This document shows positions 34,867-43,833 of a DNA stretch of 64,000 nt, piece by piece. The notes under the pieces are model-generated. The model worked only from the letters and a program-made list of their open reading frames with translations, did not search any database and was not told the origin of the DNA. Source of the DNA: Erysipelotrichaceae bacterium. GTDB lineage: Bacteria; Bacillota_I; Bacilli_A; Erysipelotrichales; Erysipelotrichaceae. Location of the stretch: assembly GCA_017454765.1 (NCBI GenBank), contig JAFTCJ010000007.1, positions 82,391-146,390 on the forward strand. The letters run 5' to 3'. Position 1 is the stretch's first letter, and the number at the start of each line of letters is the position of its first letter. A program made the translations under genes and the position numbers.

Positions 34867-36042
34867 ATGTTTCTCGAAAAAACAATGGAACGCAATCCCG
34901 GGCTCATTGATTGTGCTTTTGACCTGCACGCCAGGGGACTGATCCTGCCGGATACCTATATCCTGGATCTGGATGCGATCGAAGAGAACGCGAGAGCGAT
35001 GAAAGAAGAAGCCGACCGTTACGGGATCGATCTTTATTTCATGCTGAAACAGATCGGCAGGAATCCGCTGATCGCTGCCAAGCTGATGGAGATCGGCTTC
35101 AGAGGCGCGGTCTGTGTCGACTTCAAGGAAGCCCTGACCATGATCGATAATGGGATCCATATCGCCAATGTCGGCCATCTCGTGCAGATACCGAAGGCGG
35201 CGATGAAGAAGATCCTCTCAGCCGGACCCGATTACGTCACGATCTATTCTAATGAGATCATCAGGGAGATCGATGAGATCTGTGAAGAGCTGGGCCGGAT
35301 ACAGAAAGTGCTGATCCGCCTGAGCGACGGGGATTCTACGCTCTATTCCGGACAGGAAGGCGGTTTTCACAGCAGTGAACTGGAAGAGCTGTATCAGCTG
35401 ATCGGCTCTCTGAAACATGTAGAACTCGGTGGATTTACGGTCTTCCCGGCGCTCTTATACAGTGAAGAGGAAGGAAGGATCGTTCCGACCGATAATATCA
35501 GAGCATTGAACAGAGGCCTTCAGTTCGCGGAAGAGAAGGGACTGAAGGATCTCAACATCAATCTGCCCAGCGCCAGCTGCAGTGCTTCCATCCCGCTGAT
35601 CAGTGAACTGCACGGCACGAGCGGAGAACCCGGTCACGGACTGACGGGAACGACTCCGCTGCACAAGCACAGCGATCAGCCTGAAAAGCCGGCCTATGTC
35701 TATGTATCGGAGATCTCCCATTCCTATGAGGGAAGATCGTTCTGTTACGGAGGAGGGCATTACCGCCGTTCCCATATGGAGAACGTCCTGGTCGGTAGGA
35801 ACAGAAGCGAAGCGCAATTGATGAAAGTCATCGCCCCGAGCGAGGAATCGATCGACTATCATTATGAGATCAAGGGAAGATGCGAAGTCGGTGACTGCGC
35901 CGTCATGGCTTACCGCACACAGGTCTTCACGACCCGTTCGCAGGTCGCAGTCGTCAAGGGCATACAGAAAGGCGAAGCATGTATCCTGGGCATCTATGAT
36001 GCCCTGGGCGAAAGGATCAGGTATCAGTGGGATGCTGAATAA
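34867..36042 (+). CDS. yhfX: YhfX-like PLP protein (alanine racemase fold type III)
   Basis: A 391-residue pyridoxal-phosphate protein with an N-terminal alanine-racemase-like barrel. The Schiff-base Lys is Lys61 in YFMLKQIGRN. HLVQIPK, the EPGHGLTG region and CYGGGHYRR agree with E. coli YhfX. A racemase, decarboxylase or aldolase role on an amino compound is possible. The start is ATG 34867 with GGAGG eight bases upstream; an in-frame TTG at 34852 is less likely. The amidase gene starts inside its end. Confidence 0.9.
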   Translation: MFLEKTMERNPGLIDCAFDLHARGLILPDTYILDLDAIEENARAMKEEADRYGIDLYFMLKQIGRNPLIAAKLMEIGFRGAVCVDFKEALTMIDNGIHIANVGHLVQIPKAAMKKILSAGPDYVTIYSNEIIREIDEICEELGRIQKVLIRLSDGDSTLYSGQEGGFHSSELEELYQLIGSLKHVELGGFTVFPALLYSEEEGRIVPTDNIRALNRGLQFAEEKGLKDLNINLPSASCSASIPLISELHGTSGEPGHGLTGTTPLHKHSDQPEKPAYVYVSEISHSYEGRSFCYGGGHYRRSHMENVLVGRNRSEAQLMKVIAPSEESIDYHYEIKGRCEVGDCAVMAYRTQVFTTRSQVAVVKGIQKGEACILGIYDALGERIRYQWDAE

Positions 36043-36997
36043 TTACGACAGACACAGACTGGCTCTGCTGGATCCCTATCATTCCGTTGTGAAGTGTTTT
36101 GAATGCGGTGAAGAGGGCATCTATACCGGCATCAAGAACGTCTCTTCCATCCCCAATACGCTGATGCACAGACTGGAAAAGACCGGTTTCGTCCTGCATA
36201 CCATCGACAAGAAGTCCACGCTGGCCGGAAGGGCCGTCGACACCGATCTGATCAATCCGATCACCGGTCATTACATGTCGGGTTCTTCCTCCGGAACGGC
36301 ACTGAACGTCTTCGCAGGGATCAATGAACTGGGCATCGGCAATGACGGCGGCGGTTCCGTACTGGCTCCGGCCATGTGTGTGAATATCTACGGTTTCATT
36401 TCCCGACTGATCGAGAAAGACCGGGAACAGGTCCTGAAAGAGAATACCGACGGGATGAAGTCGGGCAATTCGATCGGATTCATGGCCAGAGACCGGGAGA
36501 TCCTGTTCAAGGCGATCAGAGACAGCATCGGTATCGAAGCGGCCGAGGATTACGGGATCGTCTGTTCCGACCGGGAATATGAAGGAATCGAAAGCAGGAT
36601 CATCACGCCGGAAGACGCTTTTGCGCCGAGGGCAGAACTGACGGAATATCTGAAACAGATCCTGCAGGAATGCGATGTCTTCATCGTCAGAGAAGGTCCG
36701 GTCGATCTTTGCGGTTTCGGGGATTCCCTCTTCGGTCATTTCGATGAGAGGACGAAGCAGATACAGAAAGAGAGCGGCAAAGGCTATGTCCGCGTATGCA
36801 ATACGGCAGAGGCAACAGCACTGGCGATCCCGTCAGTGGAACTGGGCTGCGCGACGCTGCTGATCTGTGAAAGCAAGGAAGACAAGACTGCCCGTTTACT
36901 GAAGGCAGCTGAATATATGGAAGATGTTCATGATGAACTGACCGAGAGGTATTTCCTGGATATCGGCAGTTATTTCATGGACGGCTATGAGGTGTAA
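36032..36997 (+). CDS. Amidase-signature protein in the yhf-like cluster
   Basis: A 321-residue member of the amidase signature fold. The Ser-rich core is MSGSSSGTAL followed by GIGNDGGGSVLAPA, which holds the cis-Ser and the nucleophile of the Ser-Ser-Lys triad; a Lys in IDKKSTLAG fits the first residue. The protein is shorter than usual amidases (about 450-500), with a reduced C-terminal half. ATG 36032 overlaps the YhfX end by 11 bases, so it is coupled. I know of no amidase in the E. coli yhf operon, so this is an added step that releases or transfers an amide group. Confidence 0.82.
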   Translation: MLNNYDRHRLALLDPYHSVVKCFECGEEGIYTGIKNVSSIPNTLMHRLEKTGFVLHTIDKKSTLAGRAVDTDLINPITGHYMSGSSSGTALNVFAGINELGIGNDGGGSVLAPAMCVNIYGFISRLIEKDREQVLKENTDGMKSGNSIGFMARDREILFKAIRDSIGIEAAEDYGIVCSDREYEGIESRIITPEDAFAPRAELTEYLKQILQECDVFIVREGPVDLCGFGDSLFGHFDERTKQIQKESGKGYVRVCNTAEATALAIPSVELGCATLLICESKEDKTARLLKAAEYMEDVHDELTERYFLDIGSYFMDGYEV

Positions 36998-37007
36998 GGA
37001 GGATCTT

Positions 37008-38102
37008 ATGAAGGCGTATCCCCTGGAAAGCATTTCCCTTGAGGAAGCGATGAAGAAACAGTTCAAGATGGTCGACTGCATGAGCCGTCATTTCAGCGGC
37101 AGCGAACTTCTGAGCAGAGGCGATCTGGGCGTCCGTCAGCCGGACAATGAACCGCTGACGACAGTCAAGGCTGAAGCGGCGATTGCTGATTTTTTCGATT
37201 CTGAAGCAGCGATCCTGGTCAGAGGTGCCGGTACCGGAGCGATCCGCTATGCGCTGGCATCCGTGATCCGTGCGAATGAGAAGATCCTCGTGCACAGGGC
37301 TCCGGTCTATTCGACGACGAAGACCTCTTTTGAGATGCTGGGGCTGATCGGCTGTGAAGCGGATTTCAATGATCTGAATGAAGTCAGAAAGGTGTTAAAG
37401 GAAAACGATGACATCAGGGCCGTGCTGATACAGCACAGCAGACAGCTGATCGAAGATTCCTATAATCTGAAAGAAGTGATCGCTGCCGTGAAAGAAACAA
37501 AAGATGTCCCGGTTATCATCGATGACAATTATGCGGTCATGAAGGTCTCAAAGATCGGCTGTGAACTCGGAGCGGATCTCTCCTGTTTCTCATCGTTCAA
37601 GCTGCAGGGACCGGAAGGGATCGGTGTCATCACCGGAAAGAAGGGATACATCGACAGGATACGGAAGATGCATTATTCCGGCGGCTGCCAGACCCAGGGC
37701 CATGAAGCGCTCGATGTGCTGAGAGGCCTCGTTTATGCGCCGGTCTCGCTGGCCATACAGGCCCAGGTATCTGAAGAGATACTGCAGAGACTGAAAGCAG
37801 GAGAGGTGAAAGGCGTCAGGGACGTGACGATCGCCAACGCCCAGTCCAAGGTGCTGATCATCGAACTGGAGAAAGAAAACGCCAGACAGGTACTGAAAGA
37901 GGCTCAGGAGCTCGGAGCCCTGCCCAATCCGGTAGGTGCCGAGAGCCGCTATGAGATGACCCCTCTGTTCTATAAAGTGTCAGGAACGTTCCTGGCAAAA
38001 GATCCGACACTGATCGATAAGATGATCAGAGTCAATCCGAATCGGGCCGGTGCGGACACGGTGATCCGGATCCTGAAGGAAAGCATTGAAAGGTCCGCTT
38101 AG
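37008..38102 (+). CDS. yhfS: YhfS-like PLP enzyme 1 (fold type I)
   Basis: A 364-residue aminotransferase-fold enzyme matching E. coli YhfS in length and pattern: VRGAGTGAIRYAL for phosphate binding, IIDDNYAVMKV with the PLP-nitrogen Asp, and Lys198 in FSSFKLQGPEG as Schiff base. VNPNRAGADTVIRIL ends the protein. Cystathionine-lyase or aminotransferase chemistry is possible; the substrate is unknown. AAGGAGG lies before ATG 37008, ten bases after the amidase stop. Confidence 0.9.
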   Translation: MKAYPLESISLEEAMKKQFKMVDCMSRHFSGSELLSRGDLGVRQPDNEPLTTVKAEAAIADFFDSEAAILVRGAGTGAIRYALASVIRANEKILVHRAPVYSTTKTSFEMLGLIGCEADFNDLNEVRKVLKENDDIRAVLIQHSRQLIEDSYNLKEVIAAVKETKDVPVIIDDNYAVMKVSKIGCELGADLSCFSSFKLQGPEGIGVITGKKGYIDRIRKMHYSGGCQTQGHEALDVLRGLVYAPVSLAIQAQVSEEILQRLKAGEVKGVRDVTIANAQSKVLIIELEKENARQVLKEAQELGALPNPVGAESRYEMTPLFYKVSGTFLAKDPTLIDKMIRVNPNRAGADTVIRILKESIERSA

Positions 38103-38108
38103 AATGGA

Positions 38109-39341
38109 ATGATGATGAAGAGAAGATTTGTTGTGATCGTACTGGACGGTTTCGGCATGGGCGCGACTGCCGATGCGGCCGTCAAAAGACCGGGGGATGA
38201 GAGGGCCTGCACGATCGGCTCCATCCTGAAGGATTTCCCGGACATGAAACTGCCCAATCTGGAGAAACTGGGTCTGATGAATGCCTACGGCAAAGAGAGC
38301 GATCAGATGAAGTTTTCAGCTGACGCCAACTACGGCAAAGCCGAACTGATGCATTTCGGAGCCGATACGTTCATGGGACATCAGGAGATCATGGGCACAT
38401 TGCCCAAGGATCCGGAGATGATCCCGTTCCAGGAAAAAGTCGATATCGTGGCTGAGCATCTGAAACAAGACGAACATAAAGTCGAGATCGTCAATCGGAA
38501 CGGACTGCGCTATGTGGTCTGTGATGACTACTGTACGGTCGCTGACAATCTGGAAGCGGATCTGGGCATGTGCTACAACGTCACGGCTCCGCTGGATTTC
38601 ATGCCTTTTGAAAAGGAACTTGAGATCGCCAGGAAGGCCAGGGAAGTCGTTACCGTCGGCAGAGTCGTCGTCTTCGGCGGTACCGGCAACACGATGGACG
38701 ATCTGTATGCGGCCGAGGAGATCAAGGAAGGCAAGTATATCGGCATTGCTTCGGCAAAATCGAAATCCTATGATCAGGGCTATCAGTGTCTGCATCTGGG
38801 TTACGGAGTCGATCCCAAGGTCCAGGCACCGACGATCCTGACGGAGGCCGGCATTCCCTGTACGCTGATCGGAAAGGTCGCTGACATCGTCCACAACGAG
38901 AAAGGTGTCTCCATCTCCTGCGTACCGACGGCCGAATGCATGGATCTGACGCTGGAAGCGATGAAGAAGATGGATGAAGGATTCATCTGTACGAATATCC
39001 AGGAGACAGACCTGGCCGGTCATTCCCAGAGCAGTGAACGCTACAAAGAGATCCTGGAGATCGCGGATTCCAAGCTGCCGGCCATCCTGGATGAACTGAG
39101 AGACGATGATCTGCTGGTCATCATGGCCGACCACGGCAACGATCCGGATATCGGCCACTCCAAACATACCAGAGAGAACGTTCCTCTTCTGATCCGTTAC
39201 CGTGACAGAAAGGGCATCTGTGTCGGTCTGCGTCATACGCTGAGCGATGTCGGTGCTTCTGTCTGTGATTATTTCAACGTCAGTGCACCGCAGAACGGAG
39301 AAAGTTTCTATCCCCTGCTGAAAGAGGATACGCATGAGTGA
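38109..39341 (+). CDS. yhfW: YhfW-like phosphopentomutase family protein
   Basis: A 410-residue alkaline-phosphatase-superfamily enzyme related to phosphopentomutase. It keeps VIVLDGFGMG at the first metal site, the phosphorylated Thr87 in ADTFMGHQEIMG (aligned with Thr85 of the Bacillus cereus enzyme), MADHGNDP and SKHTRENVPLL. It probably moves a phosphate within a sugar or sugar-like molecule. Three in-frame ATGs (38109, 38112, 38115) give the same product within two residues. The stop overlaps the start of the second php by eight bases. Confidence 0.9.
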   Translation: MMMKRRFVVIVLDGFGMGATADAAVKRPGDERACTIGSILKDFPDMKLPNLEKLGLMNAYGKESDQMKFSADANYGKAELMHFGADTFMGHQEIMGTLPKDPEMIPFQEKVDIVAEHLKQDEHKVEIVNRNGLRYVVCDDYCTVADNLEADLGMCYNVTAPLDFMPFEKELEIARKAREVVTVGRVVVFGGTGNTMDDLYAAEEIKEGKYIGIASAKSKSYDQGYQCLHLGYGVDPKVQAPTILTEAGIPCTLIGKVADIVHNEKGVSISCVPTAECMDLTLEAMKKMDEGFICTNIQETDLAGHSQSSERYKEILEIADSKLPAILDELRDDDLLVIMADHGNDPDIGHSKHTRENVPLLIRYRDRKGICVGLRHTLSDVGASVCDYFNVSAPQNGESFYPLLKEDTHE

Positions 39342-40296
39342 TCTGGTCAATACCGTCTGCGGACAGATGGATATCGAAGAGCTGGGCTTCATTTCACCTC
39401 ATGAGCACATCCTTTTCTCTGCCCGGGACAATTGCATCGAAGAAGAAACGGAAGAACTGAAAGACTACCGTCATTTCGGCGGTTCGACGATCATGGAGAT
39501 GTCGACACCGGAGATCTGCGCCTATGACGTCAAGGAAGAGCGGATCGCCATTTTGAGGAGACTGAGCGAAGAAAGCGGCGTCAACATCATCTACGGTGCC
39601 GGTTTCTACAAGGAACCGAGACTTCCGCAGATCGTAAAGGATGCAAGCATCGATGAACTGAAAGACGAGATCGAAAGAGAACTGCTGGAAGGCAGAGGGC
39701 CGGATCACATCAGGGCCGGTTTCATCGGTGAGGTCGGTTCCAGCAACTATACCGTCTATGGGACGGAAGAAAAAGTACTCAGAGCAGCTGGAAGGGCGAG
39801 TGCGGAGACCGGTTACGGCATCTCCACTCACACCGGCAGAGGTACGATGTACCGGGAACAGCTGGCTTTCTTCGAAGAGGAAGGTGCCGATCTGAGCCAC
39901 GTCATCATCGGTCATCAGGACGTCTATCCCAGACTTGAAGAGAGGATGGAGGCCTATGAATACATCTTCTTCAAAGGAGCGGGCGTCCAGTTCGACTGTT
40001 TCGGGAAGAGAGGCTTCTTTGAGATCGAGAACGACATCGAATATGGTCAGAAGTTCCCGTATGACGAAGAGCGGGCGATGATGATCAGACGCTTCGTCGA
40101 TATGGGATACATCAGGCAGATCTTCATCTCCTGTGATATCGACGGCAGGACCCTGCTGAAGAAGTGGGGAGGCTGGGGCCATTCCCATCTGATCACCACC
40201 GGACTGCCGCTGTTACGGAAAGCGGGACTGAGCTGGGAGGAGATTGATCAGATCACCCGCATCAATCCGAAGGAATTCCTAAGAGTCAGAAAATGA
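39334..40296 (+). CDS. Phosphotriesterase homology protein 2
   Basis: A 320-residue paralogue of the Php at 33934. All metal ligands are kept: His23 and His25 (PHEHI), Glu133 (IGEVGSS), His166 (STHTG), His194 (GHQDV) and Asp268 (SCDIDGR). Substrate loops differ, for example VQFDCFGKRGFFEIENDIEYG, so it should use another substrate or another stereoisomer. It overlaps yhfW by eight bases and the second yhfS by four bases (ATGA). Confidence 0.9.
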   Translation: MSDLVNTVCGQMDIEELGFISPHEHILFSARDNCIEEETEELKDYRHFGGSTIMEMSTPEICAYDVKEERIAILRRLSEESGVNIIYGAGFYKEPRLPQIVKDASIDELKDEIERELLEGRGPDHIRAGFIGEVGSSNYTVYGTEEKVLRAAGRASAETGYGISTHTGRGTMYREQLAFFEEEGADLSHVIIGHQDVYPRLEERMEAYEYIFFKGAGVQFDCFGKRGFFEIENDIEYGQKFPYDEERAMMIRRFVDMGYIRQIFISCDIDGRTLLKKWGGWGHSHLITTGLPLLRKAGLSWEEIDQITRINPKEFLRVRK

Positions 40297-41642
40297 AAAA
40301 GATCAGAGATTACTGTAAAAAGAGATTCCATTTCGATGTCTTTGCGGACGAGTATCTGAAGAAGCTGGAACAGCTTCTGGATTCCGGAAGGAAAGACAGG
40401 AAAGATGCAAAGATCTTCTGTATGAAAAAGGAGATGCAGAGGCTGTTTTCCTTGCTGAAGAAACAGGGATATGAATGCGAAGGAAAAAGAGGTCTGATCT
40501 TCGATCTGACGCTTTCTTATATGAAGAAAGAGCTCGATCGGAAGGAGTTCGTTTCCTGTCCGCTGGATATGATCTCATTTGAGGAAGAGATCGAAAACCA
40601 GTACCGTCTGGTCGACATCATGCACAGGAACTTCAGCGGCTATGAGGCGCTGAACGAAGGCGATTACGGCTGTCATATCGACGGCGGCAGACCGCAGAGG
40701 ACGAAAAAAGTCGAGAAAGTACTGGCTGAATACTTCGGAAGCGAAGATGCGGCCCTGGTCAGAGGAGGCGGGACAGGTGCGATCCGTTCGCTGTGTTTTG
40801 TGATGATGAGAAGCGGCGACAGGGTACTGGTCCATGATGCCTCCATGTATTACACGACTCAGCTGACACTGGAGGGGATCGGTGTCGAGATGATCAGGGC
40901 GGATTTCAATGATTTTGAGGAGATCCGCAGATCTCTGAAGGAAGGCATCGATGTCCTCTACATCCAGAGAGTCAGACAGAAACTGAGTGACCGTTATGAT
41001 ACCGTCAATCTCATCAGAAAGGTCAGGAAGATCGATCGGAACGTGAAGATCATCGTCGATGAGAATTACGCTGTCAACAAGGTGAAGTATCTGGGCTGCG
41101 CTGTCGGAGCCGATGCGTCCGCTTTCTCTACGTTCAAACTGCTGGGCATTCCCGGCATCGGTCTGATCTGCGGAAAGAAGGATCTGATCGCGAAGATCCA
41201 CGAACAGAATTATTCCGGAGGCGGTCAGGTACAGGGCCCTGAAGCTACGGAGATCCTGCGTTCCCTGGTGAATAATCCGGTCCTGCTGGCTGTACAGGAC
41301 AGGGCTGCCGATGAGATCGTGAACAGACTGGAAGCAGGCGAAGTGAAACATGTCGAAAAAGCCCTGAAGGCCAATCTCGAAGAACGGATCATCCTGGTGA
41401 AGCTGGATCTGCCGATCGCTGCCGAGGTCAACAGGGAAGCGGAGAAACTCGGGGCACTGCCTCATCCGGTCGGTTCGGAAAGCCGTTATGAGGTACAGGC
41501 CCTCTTCTACAGAGTCGCCAGAGTCATGATCGAAGAAGAACCCTTATATGAGAAGTATGTGATCCGCATCAATCCGATGCGTTCGGGTCCCGATACGGTG
41601 ATCCGCATCCTGAAAGGAGCGATCGACAGCGTACTGAAATAA
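40293..41642 (+). CDS. YhfS-like PLP enzyme 2 with N-terminal extension
   Basis: A 449-residue paralogue of the YhfS at 37008. From residue 89 on it follows the same plan, with VRGGGTGAIRSL, IVDENYAVNKV and Schiff-base Lys282 in FSTFKLLGIPG. Residues 1-88 are an extra, highly charged helical domain (HFDVFADEYLKKLEQLL and KDAKIFCMKKEMQRLFSLLKK) not found in YhfS1. The extension may mediate pairing or control. It is the last gene of the cluster and is followed by a terminator. Confidence 0.88.
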   Translation: MKKIRDYCKKRFHFDVFADEYLKKLEQLLDSGRKDRKDAKIFCMKKEMQRLFSLLKKQGYECEGKRGLIFDLTLSYMKKELDRKEFVSCPLDMISFEEEIENQYRLVDIMHRNFSGYEALNEGDYGCHIDGGRPQRTKKVEKVLAEYFGSEDAALVRGGGTGAIRSLCFVMMRSGDRVLVHDASMYYTTQLTLEGIGVEMIRADFNDFEEIRRSLKEGIDVLYIQRVRQKLSDRYDTVNLIRKVRKIDRNVKIIVDENYAVNKVKYLGCAVGADASAFSTFKLLGIPGIGLICGKKDLIAKIHEQNYSGGGQVQGPEATEILRSLVNNPVLLAVQDRAADEIVNRLEAGEVKHVEKALKANLEERIILVKLDLPIAAEVNREAEKLGALPHPVGSESRYEVQALFYRVARVMIEEEPLYEKYVIRINPMRSGPDTVIRILKGAIDSVLK

Positions 41643-41645
41643 AGA

Positions 41646-41670
41646 AAAACTCCCGATCGGGAGTTTTCTT
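41646..41670 (+). terminator. Terminator of the yhf-like cluster
   Basis: AAAACTCCC and GGGAGTTTT form a perfect stem around GATC, followed by CTT. Confidence 0.82.
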
Positions 41671-41787
41671 ATGATGAGGGGAGACAATATGTCCGGAAGA
41701 TGATCTGCATCTTCTTTATCTATATGATAGAAAATCATCATGTCGCAATTATGTCGGAAATATGGTAAATCATGTGATATCACTTTT

Positions 41788-41796
41788 TGATAGAAT
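41788..41796 (+). promoter_or_regulatory. Extended -10 promoter of the VanZ-VOC gene
   Basis: TGA-TAGAAT lies 18 bases before the ATG at 41815. Confidence 0.5.
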
Positions 41797-41814
41797 AGAT
41801 GTTGTGAGGTGCAT

Positions 41815-42900
41815 ATGGGAAATGTGAATCTGACCGGTGTCAGCACGAATATCATGGTCACTATCCTGATGTTTATCATGGTTTTCCTGATGCCTTTTGT
41901 CGACAGGAAGATATGCAAGTATCTGGAGATCCCTCTGGATGACCGTGCAAGCAGGAACCCGAAGGCCGATTCCCTGTTACATATCAGGAAGATCATCCTT
42001 ATTTTTGTCTTTCTGCTTTATCTGGCAGCTGTGGCATATGTGACATTTTTCTCCCGCAGTGCCGCCGATGACTACCTGGTCCATATCGCGCTGTATCAGA
42101 GCCTGGCCAATTCGATCCGCATCGACTACGGTATCCTTGAGTTTTTCAACAGTATTCTTTATGAAGGACTGGGAAGTGCTCTGTCTCACATCCATGTGAT
42201 CAGCAGGGAGGGCATCGTTCAGGTCTATCTGAATATCGTGATGTTTGTGCCGATGGGCTATCTGCTGCCTTATGTCTTTGACTGGTTCAGAAGACATATC
42301 ACATCCCGCACCGTCATCGCCAGTTTCCTGGCTTCATTTGCGATTGAGAACCTGCAGCTGATCACCAGGCACGGTTATTATGACATCGATGATCTGTTTT
42401 CCAACACCTTAGGCGGTTTCATCGGACAGGGACTCTATATGATGTTCGCCTACTTCCTGACACATCCCGATTTCCGCAAGGAATGGAAGAATCTGAAACG
42501 CTGGCGCCAGAGGGCGAAGGACAGAGCGATCTATCCCTTCTTCTCCAGGATCCGTGTAATGCGTGTGACGTTATATGCGACAGATAAAAAGGAAGTCTTT
42601 GATTTCTACGGGAAGAAACTGGGTTTCCGTCTCAAGAAACTGATCGCCGATACGGATGATACCGCAGACTATCTGTTTGATTTCGGAAAGAATCAGATCG
42701 AGATCCGCTGTTCCGGGCAGTATAAGAATCTGCCGGTGCAGAATGTCACCATCGCCTGCAACAATTCCGAGTACCTGAAAAAGAATCTGGAGAAACACGG
42801 TATTTCCACATCGGATTATGTCGATGATCCTTATACAGGACTCAGGACCTTCAGTTTCCTGGCTCCCGATGATACGGTGATCACCATCATTGAAGAATAA
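41815..42900 (+). CDS. VanZ-like membrane domain fused to a VOC domain
   Basis: A 361-residue protein. Residues 1-220 hold five or six hydrophobic helices in the VanZ-like arrangement, with VYLNIVMFVPMGYLLP and the DIDDLFSNTLGGFIGQGL signature. After a basic linker, residues about 245-361 form a vicinal-oxygen-chelate (glyoxalase/bleomycin-resistance) domain: RVTLYATDKKEVFDFYGKKLGF to FSFLAPDDTVITIIEE. VanZ proteins affect teicoplanin resistance or lipid-linked steps; VOC domains bind small ligands. The fusion suggests a ligand-sensing membrane protein. The start is ATG 41815 with GAGG close by. Confidence 0.85.
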   Translation: MGNVNLTGVSTNIMVTILMFIMVFLMPFVDRKICKYLEIPLDDRASRNPKADSLLHIRKIILIFVFLLYLAAVAYVTFFSRSAADDYLVHIALYQSLANSIRIDYGILEFFNSILYEGLGSALSHIHVISREGIVQVYLNIVMFVPMGYLLPYVFDWFRRHITSRTVIASFLASFAIENLQLITRHGYYDIDDLFSNTLGGFIGQGLYMMFAYFLTHPDFRKEWKNLKRWRQRAKDRAIYPFFSRIRVMRVTLYATDKKEVFDFYGKKLGFRLKKLIADTDDTADYLFDFGKNQIEIRCSGQYKNLPVQNVTIACNNSEYLKKNLEKHGISTSDYVDDPYTGLRTFSFLAPDDTVITIIEE

Positions 42901-42903
42901 TAT

Positions 42904-42930
42904 AAACGGCTGTCATTCAGACAGCCGTTT
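42904..42930. terminator. Bidirectional terminator between convergent genes
   Basis: AAACGGCTGTC and GACAGCCGTTT form an 11-pair stem with an ATTCA loop. It overlaps the end of the PfkB gene on the minus strand. Confidence 0.82.
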
Positions 42931-43833
42931 CTCATCTTTCATCAAAGCAAGCAGTTCTTCTTCGCCCGGTGTGTTGCGGGCACCTTCTTTGCGCAGGGAA
43001 TATGCCGCGACCAGACAGGCGATCTTGTTGCATATCTCCAGCGGCATCTGATGGATCAGCCCGTAGAGGAAACCGGCATTGAAATTGTCTCCGGCACCGA
43101 TACTGTCGGCGACAGGGACTCTGAAACTGTCGCAGTGATATCTCTTTTTTCCATCAAAGACATCCGATCCTGTCTCATCATGGGCAACGATGATCTGACC
43201 GTTTCTTTTGAGCATTCCGATTGCTGCTTCCAGAGAATCCGTCTGACACAGGGAAAGGAAATCATCTTCGACCGATCCCAGGAGGATATCGGATAAGGTG
43301 ATCACTTTCATCAGGATGTCTCTGTCCTGATCTTTTGTCTCCGGACGGCAGTTGATGTCTAATAGAATGGAGATCCCTTTTTTCTTTGCCTCTTTGAGAA
43401 AAGAAAGAATCGATGAGGCTGCCGGCTGCCGGAACAGCATCATGCCGTTGGTGAGGATGTATTTCGTATCGTTCAGATCGATCCGCTTAAGATCTTCTGA
43501 GTATATTTTCAGATAGGAAGGATCTTCCGCATTCAGTAAGACAGGATGCCGGTCTTTGTTTTCATCGATCCTGATCTCGATCTGGGTGGAAGAAAGATCC
43601 TCATCCAGAATGAGGTGGGAAGTATCGACTCCGGATCGCTCCAGTTCCTTCTTCATCGCAATGCCGGGAAGATCATTGCCGGCTTTGGCAGCCAGGGCCG
43701 TGGAAACATTGAGTTTTCCCAGGGCACAGGCGGTATTGGCTGCCGCGCCGCCGCAGCTGATGATCCTTTCTTCCTGATCAAAGGGGATGATGATGTCGGC
43801 ACAGCTGTCGCCGATACAGAGTACTTCAGCCAT
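42913..43833 (-). CDS. PfkB-family sugar kinase paired with a TrpF-like protein
   Basis: A 306-residue ribokinase-fold kinase. The N-terminal CGGAAANTACALGKL and the C-terminal DSIGAGDNFNAGF with catalytic Asp are intact, unlike the PfkB-like protein at 2928. Its start lies inside the TrpF-like gene (eight-base overlap), so both proteins are made together and probably act in series, with the kinase phosphorylating a sugar and the barrel protein isomerising it. The substrate is not known. Confidence 0.9.
   Translation of the reverse strand: MAEVLCIGDSCADIIIPFDQEERIISCGGAAANTACALGKLNVSTALAAKAGNDLPGIAMKKELERSGVDTSHLILDEDLSSTQIEIRIDENKDRHPVLLNAEDPSYLKIYSEDLKRIDLNDTKYILTNGMMLFRQPAASSILSFLKEAKKKGISILLDINCRPETKDQDRDILMKVITLSDILLGSVEDDFLSLCQTDSLEAAIGMLKRNGQIIVAHDETGSDVFDGKKRYHCDSFRVPVADSIGAGDNFNAGFLYGLIHQMPLEICNKIACLVAAYSLRKEGARNTPGEEELLALMKDEKRLSE

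Noticed and set aside
38316..39392. 358-codon open frame on the minus strand opposite yhfW
   Set aside because: It lies wholly antisense to a gene with clear phosphopentomutase motifs, has no recognisable domain and follows the codon periodicity of the real gene.
40575..41465. 296-codon open frame opposite the second yhfS
   Set aside because: Antisense shadow; the plus frame carries all PLP residues.
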